From the NCBI GenBank assembly GCA_002728035.1, contig PBUZ01000068.1, positions 3,566-9,286 on the forward strand: DNA of 5,721 nt. Reading direction: 5' to 3'. The DNA is from Methanobacteriota archaeon. GTDB taxonomy: Archaea; Thermoplasmatota; Poseidoniia; Poseidoniales; Poseidoniaceae. This document shows, in pieces, positions 1 to 5,708 of the stretch. Made by a program: the position numbers and the translations under genes. The notes beneath the pieces were generated by a model that had not been told where the DNA came from, did no database searches, and saw nothing but the letters and a program-made list of their open reading frames with translations. Numbering within the stretch: position 1 is the stretch's first letter; each line of letters opens with the position of its first letter.

Positions 1-1488
1 GAAGCCGACCTCTACCTCCGATTGGACCAAGCACCAACGACTGCAACATACAGTCACCACTCCTCGGCCAGTGGTGCAAACGACCGTATTGCGTTTAACG
101 ACCCAACGCCTGGTTGGTGGTACATCTTGCTCACTTCCGAATCAGCGTTCACGGGCGTGAACATCGTTGCTGAATTCGACGACCGATATGTCTGGGATTA
201 CGACGGTACGCCGATCGAGCTGTACAACGATGAAGCGATCGATGGCATCAGCGTCGAAAAAGGTGGTGAAATCTACTTCTTTGCGATGTTGGAAGAGCCA
301 GGAAGCATGCTTTGGGTTGAATCCTACGGAGGTTCAGGCGACATCATGCTCTTCATCGAAGGAGTTCAATACGAGTTTGAGTTCTTTGGTGAAGGACGAC
401 CTGGCATTGGGTTGGATGTTTCAACACAACCCTTTGAGATGCAGAGCGGTAAAGACGGAACGAACCACGCCATGGCGATGGAATTCCCGATGAACGGTCG
501 CGTTGACATCACGATGACAGGTCTCTCGGATGCGGAAGAGGTCTCACTTGTGGTTCGCTGGGATGAGTCGGCCCTCCCGATTGAACCGATTGACCCTGAG
601 GAGCCGGAGGAGCCAACAACGGCACGAACGTGCTCCGAAGAAGCAGCCGTGGTGTTTGAAGAAGTGGATCGTGATGGTGACGGTACCCTTGACCAAGCGG
701 AAATAAAATCCATGGAAGTCGAGAGTGCAGAACTCAAGGAACTTGACAAGAACGGTGACGGTGTGTACGAGTTCAGGGAGTTCGTCCAGATGGCCTGCAC
801 ATGTAGCAACGAGTTGGTGAGTGTGTTCAATGCGTTGGAATGGAACGGGGAAGTCTCCATCGAACGCCTCGAAGAACATGAATGGGCAAACGATTACGAC
901 TTCGCCTTGGTCGATGTGAACCGAGATGATTTCATCGATGACGAAGAACTCGAGATGCTTCAGTTGTTGTGTGTCACCACCTTTGATGCTTTTGACGGCG
1001 ACGGCGATGGTGTCCCCGATGACAAAGATGCCTTCCCGGACGACCCCACCGAATCCAAAGACACCGACGGGGACGGGGTAGGTGATAACGCCGACATCGT
1101 TGCAAGCGTTTCCAACGACATCATTTACGCAACGGCTGGATTGATGTTCATCGTCCTCGCAGGCCTCTTGGTCGCCTTTGCCCGAGGCGGTCGCAGCACA
1201 ATGGAAGCGGATAGCAAAGTGTGGGATGACGAAGATCGTCTTTCAGAACAGATGTTCGAGGCACGTCCGAGCATCTCCGATGCAGGTTATGCTGATGTCA
1301 CGCCTTCTGCGATTGAATTGCCTGCACAAAACATTGAGGAAACCGGTTCGTTCCCTGAGGCCACGGCACCGAGCCCCGAGTTGATGGGCATGATGCTCGA
1401 CGGAATCGAAACCATCGAACATCCAACGGGAAGTGACGCCATTTGGGTGCGCTCGTCTCCCGATGAAGATTGGCGATTGAAGGCGTGA
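1..1488 (+). CDS. Membrane-anchored surface protein with PPC-like domains, EF-hands and TSP3-type Ca-binding stretch (5'-truncated)
   Basis: Frame 1 is open from base 1 to the TGA at 1486-1488, giving 495 visible residues; the true start lies upstream. Residues 1-60 look like the second half of a PPC (bacterial pre-peptidase C-terminal) beta domain: DLYLRL, then APTTATY, SGAND and PGWWYILL. Residues about 68-188 resemble a second, more degenerate PPC domain with GGSGDIMLFIEG. A Pro/Glu linker (IEPIDPEEPEEP) leads to three good EF-hand loops (DRDGDGTLDQAE, DKNGDGVYEFRE, DVNRDDFIDDEE) at residues about 223-316. A thrombospondin type 3-like Asp stretch (DGDGDGVPDDKDAFPDDP, then DTDGDGVGDNAD) spans about 332-365. 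One membrane helix (about 374-393, GLMFIVLAGLLVAF) is followed by RGGR and an acidic tail of about 100 residues. Inferred topology is outside-in, with calcium-stabilised stalk domains outside. Any enzymatic domain would be upstream of the window. The ligand and exact function are unknown. Confidence 0.88.
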   Translation, partial: EADLYLRLDQAPTTATYSHHSSASGANDRIAFNDPTPGWWYILLTSESAFTGVNIVAEFDDRYVWDYDGTPIELYNDEAIDGISVEKGGEIYFFAMLEEPGSMLWVESYGGSGDIMLFIEGVQYEFEFFGEGRPGIGLDVSTQPFEMQSGKDGTNHAMAMEFPMNGRVDITMTGLSDAEEVSLVVRWDESALPIEPIDPEEPEEPTTARTCSEEAAVVFEEVDRDGDGTLDQAEIKSMEVESAELKELDKNGDGVYEFREFVQMACTCSNELVSVFNALEWNGEVSIERLEEHEWANDYDFALVDVNRDDFIDDEELEMLQLLCVTTFDAFDGDGDGVPDDKDAFPDDPTESKDTDGDGVGDNADIVASVSNDIIYATAGLMFIVLAGLLVAFARGGRSTMEADSKVWDDEDRLSEQMFEARPSISDAGYADVTPSAIELPAQNIEETGSFPEATAPSPELMGMMLDGIETIEHPTGSDAIWVRSSPDEDWRLKA

Positions 1489-1497
1489 GCCTCTACC

Positions 1498-1502
1498 TTT
1501 TT
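1498..1502 (+). terminator. Possible T-run terminator after the surface protein gene
   Basis: Five T residues on the coding strand begin 10 bases after the TGA stop, inside a pyrimidine-rich patch (ctctacctttttc). Archaeal RNA polymerase often terminates at such U-tracts without a hairpin. The run is short, and the tRNA-Arg begins 25 bases later, so read-through into the tRNA is possible. Confidence 0.3.
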
Positions 1503-1526
1503 CAAGCGAAGTCATCAGCGCTGGGT

Positions 1527-1598
1527 GCCCTTGTAGTGTAGTGGATATCACCCTGGCCTCCGGAGCCAGGAACCCGCGTTCGAATCGCGGCAAGGGCG
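1527..1598 (+). tRNA. tRNA-Arg (anticodon CCG)
   Basis: A full cloverleaf can be folded. The acceptor stem GCCCTTG/CAAGGGC has seven perfect pairs. The D stem is GTG/CAC with T8 and A9. The anticodon stem is CTGGC/GCCAG with loop CTCCGGA, which places anticodon CCG at 1560-1562 (reads the Arg codon CGG). The variable loop is GAAC. The T stem is CCGCG/CGCGG with loop TTCGAAT, and the discriminator base is G1598. There is no intron, and CCA is not encoded (the next bases are TTT), as expected for many archaeal tRNAs. The gene lies 38 bases after the surface protein stop codon and ends one base before the stop codon of the oppositely oriented flavin oxidoreductase gene. No convincing TATA box is visible upstream. 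Confidence 0.97.
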
Positions 1599-1599
1599 T

Positions 1600-2688
1600 T
1601 TACGGTTCAACAAACCCGTCCCAACGCCGCATGTACTCCACAAAGACAGGGCTCAAGGCGGCCTTTTCCAATTCATCAGCAGAAAAGGGCGGTCGTTTCG
1701 GTGTGTTCTCGCCGTCCTCAAGATACGTCGGCCAATCCGGGTGGGCAATACCAGCACGGGCAACACCGACGAGGTCTGCACCTTGTTCACAGAGCATGTT
1801 TGCTTCCTCAGCATTCCAGACGCCACCGGTTGAAATCAGCGGTAGTTTGCCGTTGACTCGTTTGGAAAACCATGCCGTGTAAGGCTGCTCAATTCCGCCA
1901 TGGGAGGCCTGTTTTGTGAAATCCCAACAGGAGACATGAATGAAATCGAGCTCGAGTTCCAAACACAAATCCAAGGTTTCGAGGGCGTCCTCAAGTTCAA
2001 TACCGCATGAACTCAATTCTGGAGACAAACGAATCCCCACCAAGAAGGTGGGTGATGTGCGTTGGCGAACGGCCTCGACGATGGCGCTCAGGAACGCTTG
2101 TCGGCGGGCGCCATCACCCCCCCAGCGGTCGTCTCGGCGATTGGTGCCTTTTCCGAGAAATTGCGCGATAAGGTATCCATGTGCTCCGTGCAATTCAACG
2201 CCATGGAAGCCCGCAGCCTCGCAACGTTGAGCCGCCTTTCCAAAGGCTTGGACGGTGTCGAGGATCTCCTGTTCCTCCATTGCTCTGCTCTCACCAAGTC
2301 CCACCCCCAAAGCGTTGATTGAAGCGGATACAGGTTGCTTGCCAGTAAGCGATTCAGGGGCCCTCATTCCACCATGAAAGAGTTGAACCAGTCCAACAGA
2401 ACCGTCCTGGCGAAGTTCTTGGGCCAATTGGGTTAAGCCAGGCAGGTGTTCATCGGACCATACCCCCATTTCGCCGTTCCATCCTTTCCCATCTTCTTGG
2501 ACATGGGCTGCCGCCGTGGTGACGATGCCAAAGCCGCCTGATGAACGGGCCTTCAGCCAGGCGATTTCATCTTGTGAGAGAACACCGTCTTCCTGGCTTT
2601 GCTTGTTGGTCATGGCAGCGAGCACACATCGATTCTTGACTTCGAGTCCTGTTCGTCGGAAGACGAACGGCTCGCTCAATGGATGCAT
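1600..2688 (-). CDS. Old Yellow Enzyme family NADH:flavin oxidoreductase (FMN-dependent ene-reductase type)
   Basis: A single-domain FMN TIM barrel of 362 residues from ATG 2688. Family landmarks appear in order: VKNRCVLAAMTN near the N-terminus, with Thr27 at the flavin-tuning position (Thr in classical OYE, Cys in YqjM types); GLVQLFHGG with Gln102; ELHGAHGY with His167, His170 and Tyr172, the substrate-binding set; TNRRDDRWGG; VGIRLS with Arg220; ISTGGVW for FMN phosphate; and GADLVGVARAGIAHPDWP with Arg311. There is no C-terminal iron-sulfur/FAD extension, so it is not a full 2,4-dienoyl-CoA reductase. Likely role: cytosolic NAD(P)H-dependent reduction of activated alkenes; the natural substrate is unknown. 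Start choice: MHPLSEPFVF matches the usual N-terminus and follows GAGGG by 9 bases. ATG 2739 (17 extra charged residues, AGGGGA upstream) is a real alternative. GTG 2772 would overlap the tRNA-Gly and is unlikely. Confidence 0.93.
   Translation of the reverse strand: MHPLSEPFVFRRTGLEVKNRCVLAAMTNKQSQEDGVLSQDEIAWLKARSSGGFGIVTTAAAHVQEDGKGWNGEMGVWSDEHLPGLTQLAQELRQDGSVGLVQLFHGGMRAPESLTGKQPVSASINALGVGLGESRAMEEQEILDTVQAFGKAAQRCEAAGFHGVELHGAHGYLIAQFLGKGTNRRDDRWGGDGARRQAFLSAIVEAVRQRTSPTFLVGIRLSPELSSCGIELEDALETLDLCLELELDFIHVSCWDFTKQASHGGIEQPYTAWFSKRVNGKLPLISTGGVWNAEEANMLCEQGADLVGVARAGIAHPDWPTYLEDGENTPKRPPFSADELEKAALSPVFVEYMRRWDGFVEP
2649..2670. repeat. Short perfect inverted repeat near the 5' end of the flavin oxidoreductase gene
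   Basis: GTTCGTC at 2651-2657 and GACGAAC at 2662-2668 are perfect reverse complements around a 4-base loop. A G-U pair and a further C-G pair extend the stem to 9. It lies about 20-40 bases inside the coding region, encoding FRRTG, so it may simply reflect codon composition. Confidence 0.45.
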
Positions 2689-2766
2689 GAGCCTGTGCCC
2701 TCGCCGAACAACATCATCTTTTCCGACCACAGCCCTCATCAATTCAAATCCCCTGCCTTTGGACAC

Positions 2767-2838
2767 GCACACGTGATCTAGGGGCTATGATGGGAGGTTC
2801 CCAACCTCTCTACCCGGGTTCGATTCCCGGCGTGTGCA
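2767..2838 (+). tRNA. tRNA-Gly (anticodon CCC)
   Basis: Cloverleaf by eye: acceptor stem GCACACG/CGTGTGC with seven perfect pairs; T8, G9; D stem ATC/GAT; anticodon stem GGAGG/CCTCT with one terminal G-U pair and loop TTCCCAA, so the anticodon CCC is at 2800-2802 (reads Gly codon GGG); variable loop CTAC; T stem CCGGG/CCCGG with loop TTCGATT; discriminator A2838. The D stem pair 10-25 is A-U rather than the commoner pairing starting with G10, but it is paired. CCA is not encoded (CCT follows). The gene sits between two minus-strand genes and ends one base before the stop codon of the archaeosortase gene. The only AT-rich element upstream is a weak AATTCAAAT at 2741-2749, so the promoter is not clear. 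Confidence 0.96.
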
Positions 2839-2839
2839 C

Positions 2840-3745
2840 CTAAGAGGCGGTTTTTTCCTTCTTTGGCGAGACCAAGGCCATGATGTTTCGATGCATGGAC
2901 GGCAACATCTCGAACATGATGAGGGCCATCATGAACATCGCAAAGAGGCTGACGAAGCGAGCGACGTAACTGTGACCGAATTCAAACACACTCAGACCCC
3001 AAAGGTCCCATTGCGTGTAGGTCATGTGCATCCAAATCAACCCTGCATTGCGGAACACATTGAGCAGATGGATGAGCGGAACGATAAGGAGCAGCGCACG
3101 TATGCGTTTTTTCCACGACAACTCAAGAACCGAAATCGCCCCGATGAACAACACCATGGATTGCAGTGCTGTGCATGCAAGGACGAAGTTGATGCCGATC
3201 ATGGAGCCGTCTGCGAGGATCAATTCCGATTGAAACGCATATTCGGATGAAAAATCTGTAGCAAACCATCGATTTCCTTCCCAAGCCTCCCAAGAGACTC
3301 TCCCAGAGGTGTCGTTCACCCACGTGGTGCCAATGTTGATGTCAGTACCGGTTGCAAAACTGAGGAACCAAGCGGACTGGCTGGCTACGAACCAAATGGC
3401 AGCGACGCTGAGGTAGGGGACATACGTCACAAGCATGTACGGGCCACCTGCAAATGCAACGGTTCCTCTTGCCCAGACGATGGCTTCAGCCTGTTGGCCG
3501 TCGGCGTCCTGTTCCCACCACGCGGCAAGGCAAGCTAACGGGAGCGTGAGCGCACACATCACGGTCAAGATGAGGTCGTCGTGTTCCAAGTAGGTCCACG
3601 ATTGGTTGAAGAAGTAGAACCCGACCAATATCCACCCAAGTTGTGCGAGACGAACGACGTTGCTGCGACGGCGCACCCATGCAATTCCCAGCAGCACCAT
3701 GCCGATGGCGCCCAGAAGCGTTGCGGTTTCCTTGGTCACCAGCAC
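2840..3745 (-). CDS. artA: Archaeosortase/exosortase family membrane transpeptidase (ArtA-like)
   Basis: A polytopic membrane protein of 301 residues (from GTG 3745) with about seven hydrophobic helices. Three conserved family signatures lie in the C-terminal half: Cys191 in LACTALQSM, Arg232 in LNVFRNAG, and His258 with Arg263 in FGHSYVAR. These correspond to the Cys-Arg-His/Arg set of exosortases and archaeosortases; CTxxQS is like haloarchaeal ArtA. Known ArtA enzymes cut C-terminal PGF-CTERM type signals and help attach the protein to a membrane lipid. The tail is basic (SPKKEKTAS), probably cytoplasmic. Start choice: GTG 3745 has GAGGA six bases upstream and begins just before the first helix. 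ATG 3826 would add 27 mostly polar residues and overlap the ATG of the divergent gene. No PGF-CTERM type substrate is seen in the window, so the subfamily (ArtA versus another archaeosortase) is inferred from motifs only. Confidence 0.85.
   Translation of the reverse strand: MLVTKETATLLGAIGMVLLGIAWVRRRSNVVRLAQLGWILVGFYFFNQSWTYLEHDDLILTVMCALTLPLACLAAWWEQDADGQQAEAIVWARGTVAFAGGPYMLVTYVPYLSVAAIWFVASQSAWFLSFATGTDINIGTTWVNDTSGRVSWEAWEGNRWFATDFSSEYAFQSELILADGSMIGINFVLACTALQSMVLFIGAISVLELSWKKRIRALLLIVPLIHLLNVFRNAGLIWMHMTYTQWDLWGLSVFEFGHSYVARFVSLFAMFMMALIMFEMLPSMHRNIMALVSPKKEKTAS
2851..2856 (+). terminator. T-run terminator for tRNA-Gly
   Basis: Six consecutive T residues on the tRNA strand start 13 bases past the tRNA end and are followed by CCTTCTTT. 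This is a typical archaeal U-tract terminator. On the other strand the same bases encode the Lys-rich tail (KKEK) of the archaeosortase gene, so the terminator lies inside that coding sequence. Confidence 0.5.
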
Positions 3746-3824
3746 AACATGTCCTCGGGGCGCTTGCCTATGAAGGTCTCCGAACGTGAACAAAGCACAT
3801 GGAGTGGTTTCACGAGCCTTGCTC
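3746..3824. promoter_or_regulatory. Divergent intergenic region between archaeosortase and HAD phosphatase genes
   Basis: With the starts chosen here, 79 bases separate two head-to-head genes, so both promoters must lie in it or extend into a coding region. I see no strong TATA box. It is more GC-rich than a typical archaeal promoter; TTCATAG on the minus strand near 3769-3775 is the best weak candidate. If longer starts are used on either side, the gap shrinks or vanishes. Confidence 0.3.
3752..3756 (-). promoter_or_regulatory. Ribosome binding site deciding the archaeosortase start
   Basis: On the minus strand GAGGA is followed by a 6-base spacer (CATGTT) and then GTG 3745. No comparable site precedes ATG 3826, which favours the shorter protein. 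Confidence 0.5.
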
Positions 3825-4484
3825 ATGGAGGGGCCCTATGTTCAAGTGGTGGGCGCTCTCGAGCGTTACCGCCACAGCAATGCGCCCATTGCCTTTCTTG
3901 ATCGGGACGGCGTGATCAATCTTGGTCGTCCCGGTTATGTCAACACGGCCAGTCAAATGCAACTGCTCGATGGGGCCGCATCATCGATTGCGCGTCTCAA
4001 ACAGGCAGGTTATGCGGTCTGCGTTGTGACCAATCAATCGGCCATTTCCCGTGGACTTTGGGGGCCAAAGCGTCTGATTGAACTCCATCAAGCGCTTCAA
4101 ACTCAACTTTCCGAGCACGACCCTCACGCAGTGATTGACCTCTTTATCACCTGTCCACATCGCTACGAAGACCGTTGTTCATGTCGCAAGCCTTCTCCCG
4201 CGATGCTCCTGCTCGGTCATCGTCTGATTCGAGAAGAAATGGAACTTGAAACATCTTGGGAGCCCGTCCAGATCCCCGTTTCGTTTCCCTCGGTGGCGTG
4301 GTGGTCGGAAAAGCCTCCCGCCCCACATGTGTTGGACGCGATGGTCGGTGACCGTCGCTCGGATATGGGCGCAGGATGGGGCTATGGTGCCCGTCTCTTT
4401 CGCGTACCCAGGACCCTCGGTCTTGCCACGGTGATTGACCGAATCATCCAAGAGGAAGACGAAGGAGATGCTTTCCAGCCGTGA
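3825..4484 (+). CDS. HAD-superfamily (IIIA) phosphatase, GmhB / HisB-N type with zinc loop
   Basis: A 219-residue protein from ATG 3825. Motifs in order: FLDRDGVIN with the nucleophile Asp26 and acid/base Asp28; GYVN soon after; VVTNQSAISRG (motif II, Thr69); a zinc loop CPH...CSC using Cys110, His112, Cys118 and Cys120; RKP with Lys122 (motif III); VGDRRSDMGAG with Asp176 and Asp180 (motif IV). This set matches D-glycero-D-manno-heptose 1,7-bisphosphate 7-phosphatase (GmhB) and the phosphatase domain of HisB; DRDGVIN plus GYV favours GmhB. The natural substrate, a heptose or other sugar phosphate or histidinol phosphate, cannot be fixed from sequence. Between motifs III and IV there are roughly 28 residues more than in bacterial GmhB as I recall it, rich in Trp and Pro. 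The start is uncertain: GTG 3786 has GAAGG upstream and adds 13 residues. It is the first gene of an operon with tiaS, 9 bases downstream. Confidence 0.87.
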   Translation: MEGPYVQVVGALERYRHSNAPIAFLDRDGVINLGRPGYVNTASQMQLLDGAASSIARLKQAGYAVCVVTNQSAISRGLWGPKRLIELHQALQTQLSEHDPHAVIDLFITCPHRYEDRCSCRKPSPAMLLLGHRLIREEMELETSWEPVQIPVSFPSVAWWSEKPPAPHVLDAMVGDRRSDMGAGWGYGARLFRVPRTLGLATVIDRIIQEEDEGDAFQP

Positions 4485-4488
4485 GGGG
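4483..4488 (+). promoter_or_regulatory. Ribosome binding site of tiaS overlapping the upstream stop codon
   Basis: GAGGGG shares its first two bases with the TGA stop of the phosphatase gene and lies 5 bases before ATG 4494. The placement supports translation of tiaS from the same transcript, probably coupled to the upstream gene. Confidence 0.6.
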
Positions 4489-4493
4489 TAACG

Positions 4494-5708
4494 ATGGGTT
4501 GGTTGGGGCTCGACGATACGGACTCGCTACGCGGCGGTTGCACCACTCAGGTCTTTCACGATTTGATCGAGCATTTGCCCTCGAATGTGGAATGCGGCGT
4601 TCCTCGCTTGGTCCGCCTTTGGCCGTTTGCAAAGCGACGAACGCGCGGTAACGCCGCCCTTTCTATAGAAATCATTTCGGATGACGAAAGCGAGCTGATG
4701 AGGGTCTTGGAAAGCTTCTGGAACGAACGGATTCTCCCCCTCAAAGGCGATGTGCTCGAAAGCGATATTTCACCCAGAGAACAAGCCCCCACCAGTCCGG
4801 GGATGGTGTGGTTTGACCAACAACCCGATGCCGCCATTTACTGGGCTGCAGTTCGAGGCAACGTTGACCTTGAAGATCTTCCCGAGGCAACCCGTTCGTG
4901 GGGTGGCTATGGCCGTATTGGCGCAACCGCAGCGGTCGCATGGCCCGCTGAAAACGTCACATGGGAAGCCATTGCCTGGCGCACCTATGATGCGGCGGGT
5001 CAGCGAAGGATCGATGAGACCACGCTCTCGCAAATCGATGAATGGGAGGACATCGTGTTTTCACGTGACCCACGGAGAGGGACGGGATTGATTGCACCTC
5101 GGGGTCACTCACCCGTACTCTTTGGCATTCGCTCACTCACGAAGGCATCTGCTGAGATTGCTTGTCAAACTTTGCTCGCTTCTGAAGAGACCGAGCAGCA
5201 CGATGGTTGGCGAGTCTTTTGCACCAACCAAGCCTCGGGCGACCATCTTCAAGGCAACCATCGTGGCCAAGTCACAGCCACCGCACTGAACGCTGCTCGA
5301 AAACATGTGGTCATCAGCACGGAAACATTCAGTATGATCTCCTATGCGGAGGGCGGGGAGGTCAACGCATTGGCACGGTGGCTTGCGGTAGGCGATGAAA
5401 TTGAAGCAAGAGGACTCGTTCATCCTAACGGTTCGCTGCATGTTGAACAATTGCGCGTCCTCAACCCAGTTCCCCGCAAGCAACGCCGTCCTCTCTGCCA
5501 AACATGTGGGGTTCGAATGAAGAGCATGGGCTCCATGCAAGGTTTGCGATGCCCAACCTGCAAACAACGCACCGATGATACATGGGTGGATGTATCGGAA
5601 TCACCACCTTTTGATGGTTGGACGGAGCCTCCAGTGGACGCTCGTCGTCATTTAGCACGGCCTCTTGCATGGTCCGAGAATTCTGTGAATGATAAGAAGC
5701 CAACATGA
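4494..5708 (+). CDS. tiaS: tRNA(Ile2) 2-agmatinylcytidine synthetase (TiaS)
   Basis: A 404-residue protein, close to the usual family length. TiaS uses ATP and agmatine to convert C34 of tRNA-Ile(CAU) to agmatidine, so that it reads AUA and not AUG. Visible landmarks: GLDDTDSLRGGCTT at the N-terminus (residues 5-18), the Asp-rich start of the kinase-like domain, with Thr18 matching the Thr I recall as autophosphorylated in the Archaeoglobus enzyme; RLVRLWPFAKRRTRGNAA (38-55); GGYGRIGA (137-144); PRGHSPVLFGIRS (202-214); FCTNQASGDHL (242-252); an OB-fold-like segment around 255-325; a zinc ribbon CxxC...CxxC (Cys335, Cys338, Cys353, Cys356); and EPPVDARRHLARPL near the end. All major regions are present, so it should be active. 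The start is well fixed by GAGGGG five bases upstream and by the motif at residue 5. It follows the HAD phosphatase gene with a 9-base gap. Confidence 0.96.
   Translation: MGWLGLDDTDSLRGGCTTQVFHDLIEHLPSNVECGVPRLVRLWPFAKRRTRGNAALSIEIISDDESELMRVLESFWNERILPLKGDVLESDISPREQAPTSPGMVWFDQQPDAAIYWAAVRGNVDLEDLPEATRSWGGYGRIGATAAVAWPAENVTWEAIAWRTYDAAGQRRIDETTLSQIDEWEDIVFSRDPRRGTGLIAPRGHSPVLFGIRSLTKASAEIACQTLLASEETEQHDGWRVFCTNQASGDHLQGNHRGQVTATALNAARKHVVISTETFSMISYAEGGEVNALARWLAVGDEIEARGLVHPNGSLHVEQLRVLNPVPRKQRRPLCQTCGVRMKSMGSMQGLRCPTCKQRTDDTWVDVSESPPFDGWTEPPVDARRHLARPLAWSENSVNDKKPT

Noticed and set aside
22..24. TTG at 22 as the start of the surface protein
   Set aside because: The frame stays open to base 1 and the residues before it (DLYLRL) belong to the same PPC domain, so the gene continues upstream of the window.
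366..879. Minus-strand ORFs of 164 and 111 codons inside the surface protein gene
   Set aside because: They are shadows: the plus frame has clear domains, while these translations show low-complexity Ser-rich or patternless sequence.
994..1095. Asp/Gly-rich repeats as a DNA-level tandem repeat
   Set aside because: The similarity is at protein level (DGDG calcium motifs); the bases differ between copies, so this is a protein motif and not a DNA repeat.
1..1488. Surface protein as a substrate of the nearby archaeosortase
   Set aside because: Sortase-type signals end within a few residues after the helix; here about 100 residues follow it.
1527..1598. A local tRNA as the substrate of TiaS
   Set aside because: TiaS acts on C34 of tRNA-Ile with anticodon CAU; the anticodons here are CCG and CCC.
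2689..2772. GTG 2772 as the start of the flavin oxidoreductase
   Set aside because: It would overlap the tRNA-Gly acceptor stem and add residues not typical of the family; ATG 2688 or 2739 fit better.
1527..2838. The two tRNAs as attachment sites of an integrated element carrying the oxidoreductase
   Set aside because: The tRNA 3' ends differ beyond the common T-arm, no direct repeat of a tRNA end is seen, and no integrase is present.
5133..5567. Minus-strand ORF of 144 codons inside tiaS
   Set aside because: The plus frame carries conserved TiaS motifs throughout this stretch; the minus translation shows no recognisable domain.
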